Of a stretch of 64,000 nucleotides of DNA, positions 50,069 through 59,483 are shown in pieces. The DNA is taken from NCBI GenBank assembly GCA_022838705.1, contig JALHJZ010000003.1:1-64000 (forward strand), given 5' to 3'. The stretch is from Candidatus Bipolaricaulota bacterium (GTDB lineage Bacteria > Bipolaricaulota > Bipolaricaulia > Bipolaricaulales > Bipolaricaulaceae). The notes under the pieces were generated by a model that ran no database searches, was not told where the DNA came from, and worked only from the letters and a program-made list of their open reading frames with translations. Both the position numbers and the translations under genes were made by a program. Position 1 is the stretch's first letter, and the number at the start of each line of letters is the position of its first letter.

Positions 50069-51023
50069 GGGAGCCGGGGCAGCCGAGCGCGGTGAACCGG
50101 TGGTGGGCGCAGGCGGCGACGATCGCCGCGTTGTCCGTGCACAGCGCCGGAGGAGGGAACATGACTTCAATCCCGCGCTCGCCGGCGCGCAGGGGCAGGA
50201 CCTCCCGCAACCGACGGTTGGCGGCGACGCCCCCCACGACCACGATCCGCGGGAGCTCCAGCCGCCGCGCCGCCTGGATCGCCTTCTCCGCAAGGACGTC
50301 CACCACCGCCTCGAGGTAGCTTGCGCACAGGTCGGGGACGGGCGTGGACGGGTGATCCCGCAGCCAGTACACGGCCGCGGTCTTGAGGCCGGCGAAGCTC
50401 ATGTCGAGGCCCGACCCGATCATCGGTCGGGGGAACGCGACCGCGGTGGGATCACCCTGGCGGGCCAGTTCGTCCATCCGCGGCCCGGCGGGGTACCCCA
50501 GGCCCACGAGGCGTCCCACCTTGTCGAGCGCCTCCCCCGCTGCGTCGTCCCGCGTCCCACCGACGACCTTGTAGTCCCCCCACTGCCGCACCCGGACGAG
50601 GAGGGTGTGCCCCCCGGAGGCGACAAGCCCCAGGAACGGTGGCCCCGCGGCCGGCTCGCTCAGGCGCTGGGCGAAGAGGTGGGCAGCGAGGTGGTTCACC
50701 CCGATCAGGGGCACATCCCGCGCCACGGCGATCCCCGCGGCATGGGACATCCCCACGAGGAGGGGGCCGACGAGGCCCGGGCCGTAGGTCACCCCGACCA
50801 GTTCGATCCCATCCCAGCCGATCCCCGCCGTGGCGAGGGCTTCCGCAACGAGGGACGGCAGCTTCCGCAGGTGGTCCCGCGACGCCGCCTCCGGCATCAC
50901 CCCCCCATAGCGGGCGTGGAGGTCGGTCTGGGAGTAGACGAGGTTCGCCAGGATCTCGTCGCCTCCCCGGAGGACCGCCACCGCTGTCTCGTCACAGGAG
51001 GTCTCGATACCGAGGACGATCAT
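50022..51023 (-). CDS. tsaD: tRNA N6-threonylcarbamoyladenosine synthase catalytic subunit
   Basis: A 333-residue TsaD (Kae1/YgjD), which transfers the threonylcarbamoyl group to adenosine 37 of tRNAs reading ANN codons. Marks: ETSCDETAVAV, the metal site His111-x3-His115 (NHLAAH), VASGGHTLLV, GEALDKVGRLVGLGYPAGP, MSFAGLKTA and VVVGGVAANRRLRE. Length is normal. ATG 51023. It follows hpt in the same direction and ends inside the convergent DUF5317 gene. TsaB, TsaC and TsaE are not in the window. Confidence 0.96.
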   Translation of the reverse strand: MIVLGIETSCDETAVAVLRGGDEILANLVYSQTDLHARYGGVMPEAASRDHLRKLPSLVAEALATAGIGWDGIELVGVTYGPGLVGPLLVGMSHAAGIAVARDVPLIGVNHLAAHLFAQRLSEPAAGPPFLGLVASGGHTLLVRVRQWGDYKVVGGTRDDAAGEALDKVGRLVGLGYPAGPRMDELARQGDPTAVAFPRPMIGSGLDMSFAGLKTAAVYWLRDHPSTPVPDLCASYLEAVVDVLAEKAIQAARRLELPRIVVVGGVAANRRLREVLPLRAGERGIEVMFPPPALCTDNAAIVAACAHHRFTALGCPGSLTLVPDPNLSLDGWV

Positions 51024-51074
51024 GGTCGGGGGATCGGTGATCCGGGAACAGTCCCCACAGTCCGCGAACGCTTG

Positions 51075-51638
51075 TTACCCGTCACGGATGCATTCCGGCT
51101 TGAGGATGGCCACGAACGGGAGGTTGCGGTACACCTCCGCATAGTCGAGTCCATATCCCACGACGAACAGGTTCTCCGGGAGGACGAACCCCACGTAGTC
51201 CACCGTCACCGCGACCTCCCGGCGGTGCGGCTTGTCGAGGAGGGTGCACACGCGGAGGGTGGCCGGTCCACGGGCGGACAGGCCAGCGAGGAGGTGGTGC
51301 AGGGTGTGGCCCGTATCCACGATGTCCTCCACGAGGAGCACATCGCGGCCGCCGATCGCACAGTCGAGGTCCTTGAGGATCCGCACCTCGCCGGGGCTCG
51401 TGCCGTTGCCGTAGCTCGACACGGCCATGAAGTCGTACTCGATCGCGAGGTCAACCGCGCGGATGAGATCAGCCATGAACGGCATCGCCCCCTTCAGGAT
51501 CCCCACCACGAGGAGCGGCCGGCGGCGGGGATCCCGTCCCACGCCGCCCCGGTAGTCGGCGGCGATCTCCTGCCCGAGGTCCCGCACCCTCCGCGCGATC
51601 TCGTCCGCCGAGATCACCACCCGTTCGATCTTGTCCAT
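51075..51638 (-). CDS. hpt: hypoxanthine phosphoribosyltransferase
   Basis: A 187-residue purine salvage enzyme turning hypoxanthine or guanine plus PRPP into IMP or GMP. The PRPP-binding motif is DVLLVEDIVDTGHTLHHLL, and VVGILKGAMPFMADLIRA, AVSSYGNGTSP (the flexible loop) and the C-terminal DYVGFVLPENLFVVGYGLDYAEVYRNLPF are intact. ATG 51638 gives the usual family start; GTG 51653, with GGGAGGG just upstream, would add five residues. It lies 93 bases after the FAD subunit gene at the end of the purine-degradation operon, so the cell can either salvage or break down hypoxanthine. Confidence 0.93.
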   Translation of the reverse strand: MDKIERVVISADEIARRVRDLGQEIAADYRGGVGRDPRRRPLLVVGILKGAMPFMADLIRAVDLAIEYDFMAVSSYGNGTSPGEVRILKDLDCAIGGRDVLLVEDIVDTGHTLHHLLAGLSARGPATLRVCTLLDKPHRREVAVTVDYVGFVLPENLFVVGYGLDYAEVYRNLPFVAILKPECIRDG

Positions 51639-51731
51639 CCACGCTGTCTCCACGTGCCCTCCCGAGGAACACCCTCCCCGCCAGCCTCTGGACGGAGAGG
51701 GACCCAGCTTACCGCGGCCGCGCTCCACCCG

Positions 51732-52571
51732 TCAACCGCTCGCGAGGGACGAGAGGTCGAGGAGGAGGTTCCCGGAAACGCGACGCCGGTAGTCGGCCGA
51801 GGCCCGGAGATCGGAGATCGGCCGCACCGCGGACGAGAGGGCATCGCGGAGCTCGGCCAGCGCCTCCACCGTGAGCGGGCGTCCCACGAGCGCCCGCTCC
51901 ACCTCCCGCGGCCGGAGCACGGTGGGCGCCACCGACCCGAGGGCCAGACGCGCCTCGCGAACCGCCCCATCCTCCACCCACACGAGGGCCCCCAGCGAGG
52001 CCACCGCAATGAGGAGGGCCTGCCTCCTCCCCACCTTGCGGAAGTAGGGGTGGGCCCCGTCCCGCGGCAGGGGGATCGTGAGGGAGCGGATGAGCTCCCC
52101 CGGTTGAAGGGCGGTCCTCCCTGGACCGAGGACGAACTCCTCCACGGGCAACGACCGCTCCCGAGCGGGTCCCACCACGTTCACCTGCGCCCCAAGGAGG
52201 TACAGGGGGACGAGCCCATCCCCCGCCGGAGAGGCGTTGACGACATTCCCCCCCAGGGTCCCCATGTGGCGAAGGGCGGGGGAGCCAATCGTGGCGAGGG
52301 CGAGCCTGAGGATCGGGAGCTGGGCCGTAGCGGGGGCCGAGAGGATCTCGACATGGGTCGCGGCGGCCCCGATCTCGACCCCACCCTCCGTTTCGTGGAT
52401 CCCGCGGAGCTCGGGGAGCTCTCCCACGTAGACGAGGAACGGTGGGCGTTCGGCGCCCTTCCGCAGGCGAACGAAGAGGTCCGTTCCGCCAACGAGGGGC
52501 TTGCCCCCCTCGCCGGTGAGGCGGACGGCGTCCGCAAGGTCCCGCGGCCGGACGATCTCAGGCAGGTCCAC
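51732..52571 (-). CDS. molybdo-hydroxylase FAD subunit (CoxM/XdhB/YgfM-like)
   Basis: A 279-residue FAD-binding subunit of a xanthine dehydrogenase-type enzyme. The FAD site is KPLVGGTDLFVRLR followed by TLGGNVVNASPAGD, and the C-terminal CO_deh_flav_C domain has FRKVGRRQALLIAVASLGA and LGSVAPTVLRPREVE. It accepts electrons from the 2Fe-2S subunit encoded two genes upstream and passes them to NAD or another carrier. It follows the mocA-like gene by 6 bases. The molybdenum-binding large subunit expected beside it is absent from this window. Confidence 0.9.
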   Translation of the reverse strand: MDLPEIVRPRDLADAVRLTGEGGKPLVGGTDLFVRLRKGAERPPFLVYVGELPELRGIHETEGGVEIGAAATHVEILSAPATAQLPILRLALATIGSPALRHMGTLGGNVVNASPAGDGLVPLYLLGAQVNVVGPARERSLPVEEFVLGPGRTALQPGELIRSLTIPLPRDGAHPYFRKVGRRQALLIAVASLGALVWVEDGAVREARLALGSVAPTVLRPREVERALVGRPLTVEALAELRDALSSAVRPISDLRASADYRRRVSGNLLLDLSSLASG

Positions 52572-52577
52572 GATCCC

Positions 52578-53138
52578 TCACCCCCCCGGGAGGTCCTCCG
52601 GAGCGTCCACGTCCCGGACCACGCCCGGATCGTCCCACGGGATGATCTCGCAGGCCCCCACGAGGTCGCGTGCCCCGCGGTCCCCGGAGAGCTGGAGGAG
52701 GGCGGGCCGCAGGGAGGGGGGGAGGTAGACGGGGAACCCCCGCCGTCCGCGGTAGGAGGGCGCAACCGGACGGTCGCCCGCCCGGCCGAGGACAGCCCGC
52801 GCTGCGGCCTCAGGGACCCACGGCATATCCCCCAGGAACACAAGCATCCCGCCCGCCACCGCTTCCGCCGCCCGGCGGAGGGAGCTCCCCATCCCTTCGC
52901 GCCAAGCCTCGTTCACGATCAGACGCCAGGGGAGATGAGCCCCCTCTCCCCAGGACGGGAAGAGCGCTTCCCGGATGGCGGTTCCCTCCGCGCCGAGGAC
53001 GATCAGGCGTTCGTCCACAGGAAGCCGCTCCACGAGATCCACGACCCACGAAAGGACCGGCCTCCCCGCCACGGGAAGGAGGAGCTTGGGGCGCCCCATC
53101 CGTCGTCCCTCCCCCGCGGCGAGCACGACCCCGGTCAT
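52578..53138 (-). CDS. mocA: molybdenum cofactor nucleotidyltransferase (MocA/MobA-like)
   Basis: A 186-residue nucleotidyltransferase of the MobA/MocA group, which adds CMP or GMP to molybdopterin for hydroxylases. The nucleotide site VVLAAGEGRRMGRPKLLLPVAG is at the very start; NEAWREGMGSSLRRA and VFLGDMPWVPEAAARAV (metal-binding Asp) follow, and YRGRRGFPVYL matches the acceptor region. Its location between molybdo-hydroxylase subunit genes favours MocA (cytidylyl) over MobA. ATG 53138 overlaps the 2Fe-2S subunit stop by 4. Confidence 0.86.
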   Translation of the reverse strand: MTGVVLAAGEGRRMGRPKLLLPVAGRPVLSWVVDLVERLPVDERLIVLGAEGTAIREALFPSWGEGAHLPWRLIVNEAWREGMGSSLRRAAEAVAGGMLVFLGDMPWVPEAAARAVLGRAGDRPVAPSYRGRRGFPVYLPPSLRPALLQLSGDRGARDLVGACEIIPWDDPGVVRDVDAPEDLPGG

Positions 53139-53596
53139 CGCCTCCGCTCCGCCGCTCGGAGCACCGCTTCCACCACCTGCTCGTACCCCGTGCACCGGCA
53201 CAGGTTCCCGGACAGGTACTCCCGGACCTCGTCGGCAGTCGGGGAGGGGTTCTCCGCGAGGAGGGCGTGGGCGGCCAGGATCAACCCCGGCGTGCAGAAC
53301 CCGCACTGAACTCCCGCGGTGGCGAGGAACGCTTCCTGCAACGGGTGGAGCTGCCCGGAAGCGGCGAGCCCCTCGATGGTGAGGACATCCCTCCCCTCCA
53401 CCTGGATCGCCGCGGTGAGGCAGGCCAAGCGGGGCTTCCCATCCACAAGCACCGTGCACGCCCCGCATTCCCCTTCTCCGCACCCCTCCTTCGTCCCCGT
53501 CAGGCCGAGGTCCTCACGGAGGAGGTCAAGGAGCCGCCGCCCCGGCGGCACGTCCACCGTGACCGGGCGGCCGTTCACGCGGAACGAGAGGGTCAT
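53135..53596 (-). CDS. molybdo-hydroxylase [2Fe-2S] subunit (CoxS/XdhC-like)
   Basis: A 153-residue two-cluster iron-sulfur subunit. The plant-type ferredoxin cluster is held by GCGEGECGACTVLVDG (Cys39, Cys44, Cys47) and Cys59; the second cluster by QCGFCTPG (Cys98, Cys101) and NLCRCTGYE (Cys133, Cys135). It carries electrons from the molybdenum site to the FAD subunit. ATG 53596 overlaps the stop of the threonine synthase-like gene by 4. Full-length and intact. Confidence 0.94.
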   Translation of the reverse strand: MTLSFRVNGRPVTVDVPPGRRLLDLLREDLGLTGTKEGCGEGECGACTVLVDGKPRLACLTAAIQVEGRDVLTIEGLAASGQLHPLQEAFLATAGVQCGFCTPGLILAAHALLAENPSPTADEVREYLSGNLCRCTGYEQVVEAVLRAAERRR

Positions 53597-54840
53597 CCCT
53601 CCACCACCTCCGCCACCGCGGCGAGCGTGGGCGGGATGGCCCGCGGCATCTCCACCCCCCGCAGGGCCCCCTCGGGATCCTTGAGGCCGGAGCCGGTCAC
53701 GAACAGGACGACGCGGGAGCCGGGGGGGATCGTCCCCTCCCGCAGGAGGCGGAGGAGCCCGGCGTAGGGGGCGGCCCCAGAGGGTTCCGCGAACACCCCC
53801 GTCCGGCGGGCCAACTCCCGCCCCGCGGCCACGATCTCCTCGTCGGTCACGGCCACGAACCCGCCGTCCGTCTCCGCGACGGAGAGCACGGCGCGCAGCG
53901 CGTCCTGGGGCTTCCCGACGCGGATCGAGTCGGCGATCGTCTCCGCTCCCCCCGCAGCTGGGAGGACCGGCTTCCCCTCCCGGTAGCGGGCGAAGGCGTG
54001 GGCGATCGCCGCCGCGCCGGCCGCCTGGACCCCGTACACCCGGGGCGCCCGCTCGGCAAGCCCCACCTTCACCAATTCCTGGAACCCCTTGGCGACCCCC
54101 GCCACCACCGCCCCGTCGCCTGCCGCGACAAGGGCGAAGTCGGGCAGGTCGTAGTGCAGCTCCTCCCCCACCTCGAGGGCCCCCGTCTTGTTCCCTTCGA
54201 CCACCATCGGGTTCTGCCCGTCGGAACGGTTGTACCACCGGAACCGGTCCGCCGCCTGGACTGCAAGGCTGTAGGCCTCGTCGTACGTTCCCTCCACCGG
54301 GAACACGGTCGCCCCGAACGCGAGGAGCTGGGCGAGCTTGGCCCGGGGGGCAGCCTGGGGGACGAAGATGGAGCACGGGATCCCCGCCGCGGCGCAGAAC
54401 CCGGCGGTGGACGTGGCCGCGTTCCCGGTGGAGGCGCACACGAGCGCCCCCCGCCCGAGCATCCGCGCCGCGGCGATCGTGACCGCAGTGCCCCGATCCT
54501 TGCACGAGGCGGTGGGGTTGGCCGTATCGTCCTTCACCCCTAGGGAACCGAGGCCGAGCTCCGCAGCGAGGGTGGGACAGGCGTAGAGCGGCGTCCACCC
54601 CGCCCGCAACGGCACGGCGTACTCCGCGGCCACGGGAAGGAGGGGCTCGTACCGCCACAGGGAGAACCGTCGCCCCGCGGCGAATGCCTTCGGATCGAGG
54701 CGCCGACGGAGGGAGCGGTAATCGTAGATGACGTCGAGCGCGCCCGCCACCGCCCCGCAGCGGGGACAGACGTGATCCACGGTCCACGGCGCGTACTCCC
54801 GCCCGCAGGTCAGGCAGCGGAAGGCGATCGGTTCACCCAT
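53593..54840 (-). CDS. thrC: threonine synthase-like PLP enzyme
   Basis: A 415-residue fold type II pyridoxal-phosphate enzyme. It begins with a zinc ribbon (CLTCGREY and CPRCG), then WTPLYACP, and the PLP lysine in DDTANPTASCKDRGTAV about residue 115; STGNAATS binds phosphate. These are standard for threonine synthase, which turns phosphohomoserine into threonine. However it sits inside a purine-degradation operon, overlapping ygfK by 8 bases, where related operons carry YgeX, another PLP enzyme (diaminopropionate ammonia-lyase). A catabolic lyase role is therefore possible. No homoserine-pathway gene is near. Confidence 0.78.
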   Translation of the reverse strand: MGEPIAFRCLTCGREYAPWTVDHVCPRCGAVAGALDVIYDYRSLRRRLDPKAFAAGRRFSLWRYEPLLPVAAEYAVPLRAGWTPLYACPTLAAELGLGSLGVKDDTANPTASCKDRGTAVTIAAARMLGRGALVCASTGNAATSTAGFCAAAGIPCSIFVPQAAPRAKLAQLLAFGATVFPVEGTYDEAYSLAVQAADRFRWYNRSDGQNPMVVEGNKTGALEVGEELHYDLPDFALVAAGDGAVVAGVAKGFQELVKVGLAERAPRVYGVQAAGAAAIAHAFARYREGKPVLPAAGGAETIADSIRVGKPQDALRAVLSVAETDGGFVAVTDEEIVAAGRELARRTGVFAEPSGAAPYAGLLRLLREGTIPPGSRVVLFVTGSGLKDPEGALRGVEMPRAIPPTLAAVAEVVEG

Positions 54841-57800
54841 CGGCCCCCCCTCGGATCAGGAACGAAAGCGAGCCCGTCACCCCACGGAGGAGGACGAGCA
54901 TCTCCGCAGCCGGCCGTAGCGACCTCTCCCCGGAGAACGGCCGCTTCAGGGTCTGCTCCCGCACGCGGAGGTCCGGCGTGAAGACCGCGGCCACGAAGGG
55001 ATCTTCGAACGTCACTTGCCCCTCCCCGACCACGAGGGCGGACTCGACCCCGTTCCCCCGCTGGCGGACCGACCCGGGGCGGATGAAAAAGGCGGGGCCC
55101 TCGTCGCGGGTGAACTCCGCCTCGTCCAGGAACAGGCGGGGCTTATCGCGGTACGGCTTCCCGTCGTGGACGCAGAACGTGGCGCAGTTCCCGCACTCGT
55201 TGCACAGGTCGTCCAGGTGGACGATCTGCCGCCCCTGCCGGACCGCGAACACCTCCTCCCTCACGGTCACGAGCGCACCGTGGCGACAGGCGAGGACGGG
55301 GAGCGCCCACTGCAGGGGGGTCACCGGATAGGCGAGGTTACTCCGGTTCGGGCACACCTCGACGCACTTGTCGCAGAACGTCGCGCACTGAACGCAGCGG
55401 CTCGCCTCAGCCCGCGCTTCGTCCTCCCCGAGGGTCGCCTCGACGAGGTCGAACCCCGTGCGCCGTTCCCGCGGGAGCGCGGCCGGACTGCGGCGGGGGA
55501 GGATCCGCGCCCGCGCCCGTTTGGCCCGCCCCAGCTCGTCCGCAGAGAGGGTCAGTTCGGGGGCCGGCCATGACCGGAACGGGATCCCAAGCTCCCGGCA
55601 GATCGCGGCCGCCGCCCGCCGACCGTCGGCGCAGGCCGCGACGATCGTCGCTGGGCCCCGCACCGCATCCCCTCCCGCGTACACGCGGGCCGGTCCGGCG
55701 GCCCCCGTCTCCGGATCGGCGACGATCCGCCCGTCTTTCCCGATTTGGATCCGGCTCCCAGCGAGGAACCCCATCTCCGGGCGTTGGCCCACGGCGACGA
55801 GGACCGTCCTCGCCGGGACCTCGAATCCGCTCCCCGGAACGGGGATCGGGCTCCGCCGTCCGTCCGGCCCGGGCGCGCCGAGGGCCGTCTTCACACAGGC
55901 CACCCCCACCACCCGGCCGGAGCGGCGCACGATGCGCTCGGGGGAAACGAGCTCGAGCAGGGTGTTCCCCTCGGCGAGGAGGTCCGCCACCTCCTCCCGG
56001 TCGGCCGGCATTTCCGCCCGGCTGCGGCGGTAGAGGACGGTCACCGGCTGCCCAGTCAGGCGGTGGGCGGTCCGCGCCGCATCCATCGCCGTGTTCCCCC
56101 CCCCGATGACAACGACGGGGGAACCGAGCGCGGGTTCCCTCCCTGCAGCCACCGCACGGAGGAAGGAGAGGGCTCCCCACACCCCTTCCCCCTCCTCGCC
56201 TGCGATCCCAAGCTTCGCCTCCCCTTGGAACCCGCACCCCACATACACCGCGGCGAATCCGTCTTCGAGAAGCTCCTCCGGGGGACCCGCGATCGGGTGG
56301 CCGAGGACGATCTCCACCCCGAGGTCCCGGATCCGTTGAATGTCCGCTCCCACCACCGATTGCGGGAGCCGAAACGCCGGGGCGAGGCGGAGCATCCCCC
56401 CTGGTTCGTCCTCTTTCTCGAACACCGTGACGCGGACCCCGCTCAGGGAAAGGAAGTACGCCGCCGAGAGCCCGGATGGGCCGCTCCCCACAATCGCCAC
56501 CTTGAGGCCGGTGACGGGCACTGGCGGAGGGGGGGCGGGGGAATCCCCCCGTTCGACCGCGAACCGCTTCAGGGCGCGGATCCCTACCGCCTGCTCGTAG
56601 GTATTCCGCGTACAGCAGCCCTCGCAGGGGTGGGGGCAGACGTAGCCCGTCACGCCAGGGAGGGGGTTCTGGCTCAGAATCCCCGCCAGGGCCTCCCCGG
56701 CTGCGCCACGGGCGATGCGGCACGCGTAGCTCGGGACGTCCTGGCCGATCGGGCATGCCTCCGTGCACGGGGCGGTGATGCAATCGAAGAGCTCCAGCCC
56801 CGACTTGACCTTGGGGAGGCCGGAGGGGAAGTAACCCTTCTTGTACCGCGGTTCGGCGAGGGCGTCCTCCGCCGCCCGATCGAGGGTCGCGAGCTTATCT
56901 TGGGCCAACTCGTCCAGGTTCCGCGCTCCCCGGACCCCCATCGCCTCCTCCAGACTCTCCAGCCACCCGCCGAGGCGGGCGTACCCCCCGGGCTTGAGGA
57001 GGTCGGACGCCGCGGTGACGGTGTGGGCCCCACAGGCGAGGATCGTTGGGACGTTCACGCTATCGGCCCCTCCAGCGTAGGACACGGCGAGGTCGCCCCC
57101 GAACTCTCGGGCGAGGCACCGGAAGAGGGCCATCGTGATCGGGTACAGGGCCCGCCCGGACATGTAGACCTCGTCCCCGGGAAGGGTTTGCTTGTGGTTG
57201 GCCATGGCGAGGGTGTTGGAGAGCTTGACCCCGAAGGTCAACCCCTCCCGGCCGGCCACTTCGTCGAGGGCCGTGATGAGCTCCACCGCCCGGTCGTACG
57301 GGAGGTCATGGTCGAACACGCGGTCCGGGATCGTGATCTCCCGGAACCCAAGGCGATCATGGAGGATCCCGAGCACTTCTTTCTTGCCGAGGAGGGTCGG
57401 ATTCAGCTTGACGAACGTGTGGAGGCCCCGCTCCGCGAGGAGGTAGCGCCCGATCTTCTCGATCTCGTCAGGCGGGCAGCCGTGCATCGTGGACAGGGTC
57501 ACGTTGTCCGTGATCCGGGATGGGATCTCGACCTCGGCGAAACGAGGGAACTCCCTCCGCAGGGTCCGGCGTAGCTTCGCGATCTCCGGCGACGCATCGG
57601 TCAGGCGGTCCATGAACGCGGTCATGCGCGGGCTCCGGATCCCCGCGAGGTCATAGCCCACGCTCATGTTGAACACCGTCCCCACCGGGCCAGGGAACCC
57701 GAGGGCGTGGTGGAGGACGTGGATGAGAACCCATGCCTTCACGTACTCGCCCGCGGACTGGTCGAGCTTGAGCTCCTGGGACCACTCCACGTTGTACCCC

Positions 57801-58114
57801 TCGTCCGCCATGTCGATGCACGGGCGGGGGATCTGGAGCGCATCGTTGGCTTGCACCGTCTTCAGCTCGATGAACCTCCCCCCACAGAGCCAGGCAGCGA
57901 CGATGTTCTGGGCGAGCTGGGTGTGGGGCCCGGCGGCGGGGCCGATCGGCGTCGCCAGGGGATGGCCGGCGAACTCCCCACGGTACGGGGCCGCGGCCGG
58001 GGGGACGTGAACGAGAGGCCACGGGATCCCGAAGATCGAACCGCTCGCCTCGCGTTCAGCAAGCGCCCACCGGAGGAGGACCGCAAACGGCTGGACCCGC
58101 ATCCGATCAGACAT
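54833..58114 (-). CDS. ygfK: YgfK-type multidomain oxidoreductase (putative selenate reductase subunit)
   Basis: A 1093-residue YgfK. Residues about 1-430 resemble the dihydroorotate/dihydropyrimidine dehydrogenase barrel (ATPIGPAAGPHTQL, STMHGCPPDEIEKI). Next come Fe-S cysteines (CTEACPIGQ, CPHPCEGCC), an FAD site VAIVGSGPSGLSAAYFL, an NAD(P) site VVVIGGGNTAMDAARTA and a C-terminal ferredoxin-like part (CVQCATFCDKCVEVCP, CNECGNCATFC). The layout equals glutamate synthase small subunit fused to a pyrimidine-reductase-like domain. In E. coli and gut anaerobes ygfK travels with ssnA and xdhD and is implicated in anaerobic purine breakdown. Gap to ssnA is 9 bases. Confidence 0.93.
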   Translation of the reverse strand: MSDRMRVQPFAVLLRWALAEREASGSIFGIPWPLVHVPPAAAPYRGEFAGHPLATPIGPAAGPHTQLAQNIVAAWLCGGRFIELKTVQANDALQIPRPCIDMADEGYNVEWSQELKLDQSAGEYVKAWVLIHVLHHALGFPGPVGTVFNMSVGYDLAGIRSPRMTAFMDRLTDASPEIAKLRRTLRREFPRFAEVEIPSRITDNVTLSTMHGCPPDEIEKIGRYLLAERGLHTFVKLNPTLLGKKEVLGILHDRLGFREITIPDRVFDHDLPYDRAVELITALDEVAGREGLTFGVKLSNTLAMANHKQTLPGDEVYMSGRALYPITMALFRCLAREFGGDLAVSYAGGADSVNVPTILACGAHTVTAASDLLKPGGYARLGGWLESLEEAMGVRGARNLDELAQDKLATLDRAAEDALAEPRYKKGYFPSGLPKVKSGLELFDCITAPCTEACPIGQDVPSYACRIARGAAGEALAGILSQNPLPGVTGYVCPHPCEGCCTRNTYEQAVGIRALKRFAVERGDSPAPPPPVPVTGLKVAIVGSGPSGLSAAYFLSLSGVRVTVFEKEDEPGGMLRLAPAFRLPQSVVGADIQRIRDLGVEIVLGHPIAGPPEELLEDGFAAVYVGCGFQGEAKLGIAGEEGEGVWGALSFLRAVAAGREPALGSPVVVIGGGNTAMDAARTAHRLTGQPVTVLYRRSRAEMPADREEVADLLAEGNTLLELVSPERIVRRSGRVVGVACVKTALGAPGPDGRRSPIPVPGSGFEVPARTVLVAVGQRPEMGFLAGSRIQIGKDGRIVADPETGAAGPARVYAGGDAVRGPATIVAACADGRRAAAAICRELGIPFRSWPAPELTLSADELGRAKRARARILPRRSPAALPRERRTGFDLVEATLGEDEARAEASRCVQCATFCDKCVEVCPNRSNLAYPVTPLQWALPVLACRHGALVTVREEVFAVRQGRQIVHLDDLCNECGNCATFCVHDGKPYRDKPRLFLDEAEFTRDEGPAFFIRPGSVRQRGNGVESALVVGEGQVTFEDPFVAAVFTPDLRVREQTLKRPFSGERSLRPAAEMLVLLRGVTGSLSFLIRGGADG

Positions 58115-58123
58115 GGCTCGCCC

Positions 58124-59443
58124 CTACACGCGCGCCCACAGCCGCTCCGCGGCGCTCCGGGCACAACCGAGGGCCGCCGCTTCGTCCAGCCCCAGGATCT
58201 GCCCCTCCCGGAGGCGCACCTCCCCACCCACGATCACCGCCCACGGCCGCAGCCCCTCGTTGATCGAGCCGAACAGGAGGTGGGACAGGAGGTTCCCCGC
58301 GTCAAGGGGGGTCGGCGGGTCGTAGTCCCACACCACGAGGTCGGCCCCATAGCCGGGGGCGAGCTTCCCCAACGGGACCCCAAACGCGCGTTCGGCGAGG
58401 GCGTAGTTGTGGTGGACGAGGGAGAGGAGGGCGGGATCCCCCAGCGCTGTCGGATCGCCCGTGACGTGGTGGGCGAGCAACCGCGCCGCGAGGAGCTCCC
58501 CGACGATGTCGCATCCGAACCCGTCCGTTCCGATCCCAACCCGGACCCCGCGGGCAAGCATCGTCCCCACCTGGGCCGCCCCCACCGCGTTGTTCATGTT
58601 CGAGCGCGGGTTGTGGATCAAACTCGCCGGCCGCTCGGCGAGGAGAGCGAGCTCGGCCCCCGCGAGGTGGATCCCGTGGATGAGAAGCGTCCCCTCGGTA
58701 AGGATCCCGAACCGGTCCAGCCTCTCCGCGGTGCGAACGCCGTGCTGGTGGAGGGCGTCCAGCGGGTCCTCCTTCCCCTCGGCGAGGTGGATGTGGAACG
58801 GAAGGGCGAGGGGAGCAGCCGCCTCCCCCGCACGGGCGAGGGCCTCATCGGAGAGGGTGAACGAGGCGTGGAGCCCCATGTGGGCAGCGAAGCGCCCTTC
58901 CTCCCTCTCCTCTCGGGCGAACCGGACGTTCTCCGCGATCCCCTCCTCGCGCTCCCTCTCCCCGCCGCGGTCCGTGACCTCGTAGCAGAGATCAGCCCGC
59001 AGCCCGACCTGGGCTATGGCCCGTTTGATCTGGGAGAGCGACCCCGTGATCGCGGCCGGGGACGCGTGGTGGTCGAACAGGGCCGTCACCCCGCACCGGA
59101 GATGGCCCACCGCCCCCACGAGCGCCGACTGGTAGACCGTGTCCAGGTCGAGGGCCCGGTCGAGCTTCCACCACAGCTGGTCCAAGATCTCCCGGAATGA
59201 ACGAGGGGAGAAGTGAGGGAGGGGCATCCCCCGGGCGAGGGACGAGTAGAGGTGAGCATGGGCGTTGACGAGACCGGGGGTGACGAGGCGGCCCCCCGCA
59301 TCGATCCGCTCAGCCCCTGCGACCTCCGGCGCCGGGCCAGGCCCTGCTGCCGCGATCCTATCACCCTCGATCTGGACGTACCCGGACGGGTGGCACGTCC
59401 CCCCCAGGTCGGCAATCCGCGCCCGGTCGATGATCAAGGCCAT
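58124..59443 (-). CDS. ssnA: SsnA-type aminohydrolase
   Basis: A 439-residue amidohydrolase of the SsnA family, related to guanine deaminase and chlorohydrolases. Metal ligands are in NAHAHLYSSLARGM (HxH), FHIHLAEGKEDPLD, LLIHGIHL and GIGTDGFGCD. Other marks are WWKLDRALDLDTVY, DHHASP and NPRSNMNNAVG. With ygfK and molybdo-hydroxylase genes it is part of the conserved anaerobic purine set, probably acting on a ring-opening intermediate; the exact reaction is not settled by sequence. It begins 40 bases after ade ends. Confidence 0.93.
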   Translation of the reverse strand: MALIIDRARIADLGGTCHPSGYVQIEGDRIAAAGPGPAPEVAGAERIDAGGRLVTPGLVNAHAHLYSSLARGMPLPHFSPRSFREILDQLWWKLDRALDLDTVYQSALVGAVGHLRCGVTALFDHHASPAAITGSLSQIKRAIAQVGLRADLCYEVTDRGGEREREEGIAENVRFAREEREEGRFAAHMGLHASFTLSDEALARAGEAAAPLALPFHIHLAEGKEDPLDALHQHGVRTAERLDRFGILTEGTLLIHGIHLAGAELALLAERPASLIHNPRSNMNNAVGAAQVGTMLARGVRVGIGTDGFGCDIVGELLAARLLAHHVTGDPTALGDPALLSLVHHNYALAERAFGVPLGKLAPGYGADLVVWDYDPPTPLDAGNLLSHLLFGSINEGLRPWAVIVGGEVRLREGQILGLDEAAALGCARSAAERLWARV

Positions 59444-59483
59444 GCCACAAGTGTACCGGCTCCCCTTGCCGGGACCAACGGCC

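Noticed and set aside
50100..53309. A 1069-codon open frame on the plus strand
   Set aside because: It lies opposite tsaD, hpt and the molybdo-hydroxylase genes, which all have clear family motifs. Long antisense frames are expected in DNA this rich in G and C; the translation is low-complexity Arg/Gly/Pro/His.
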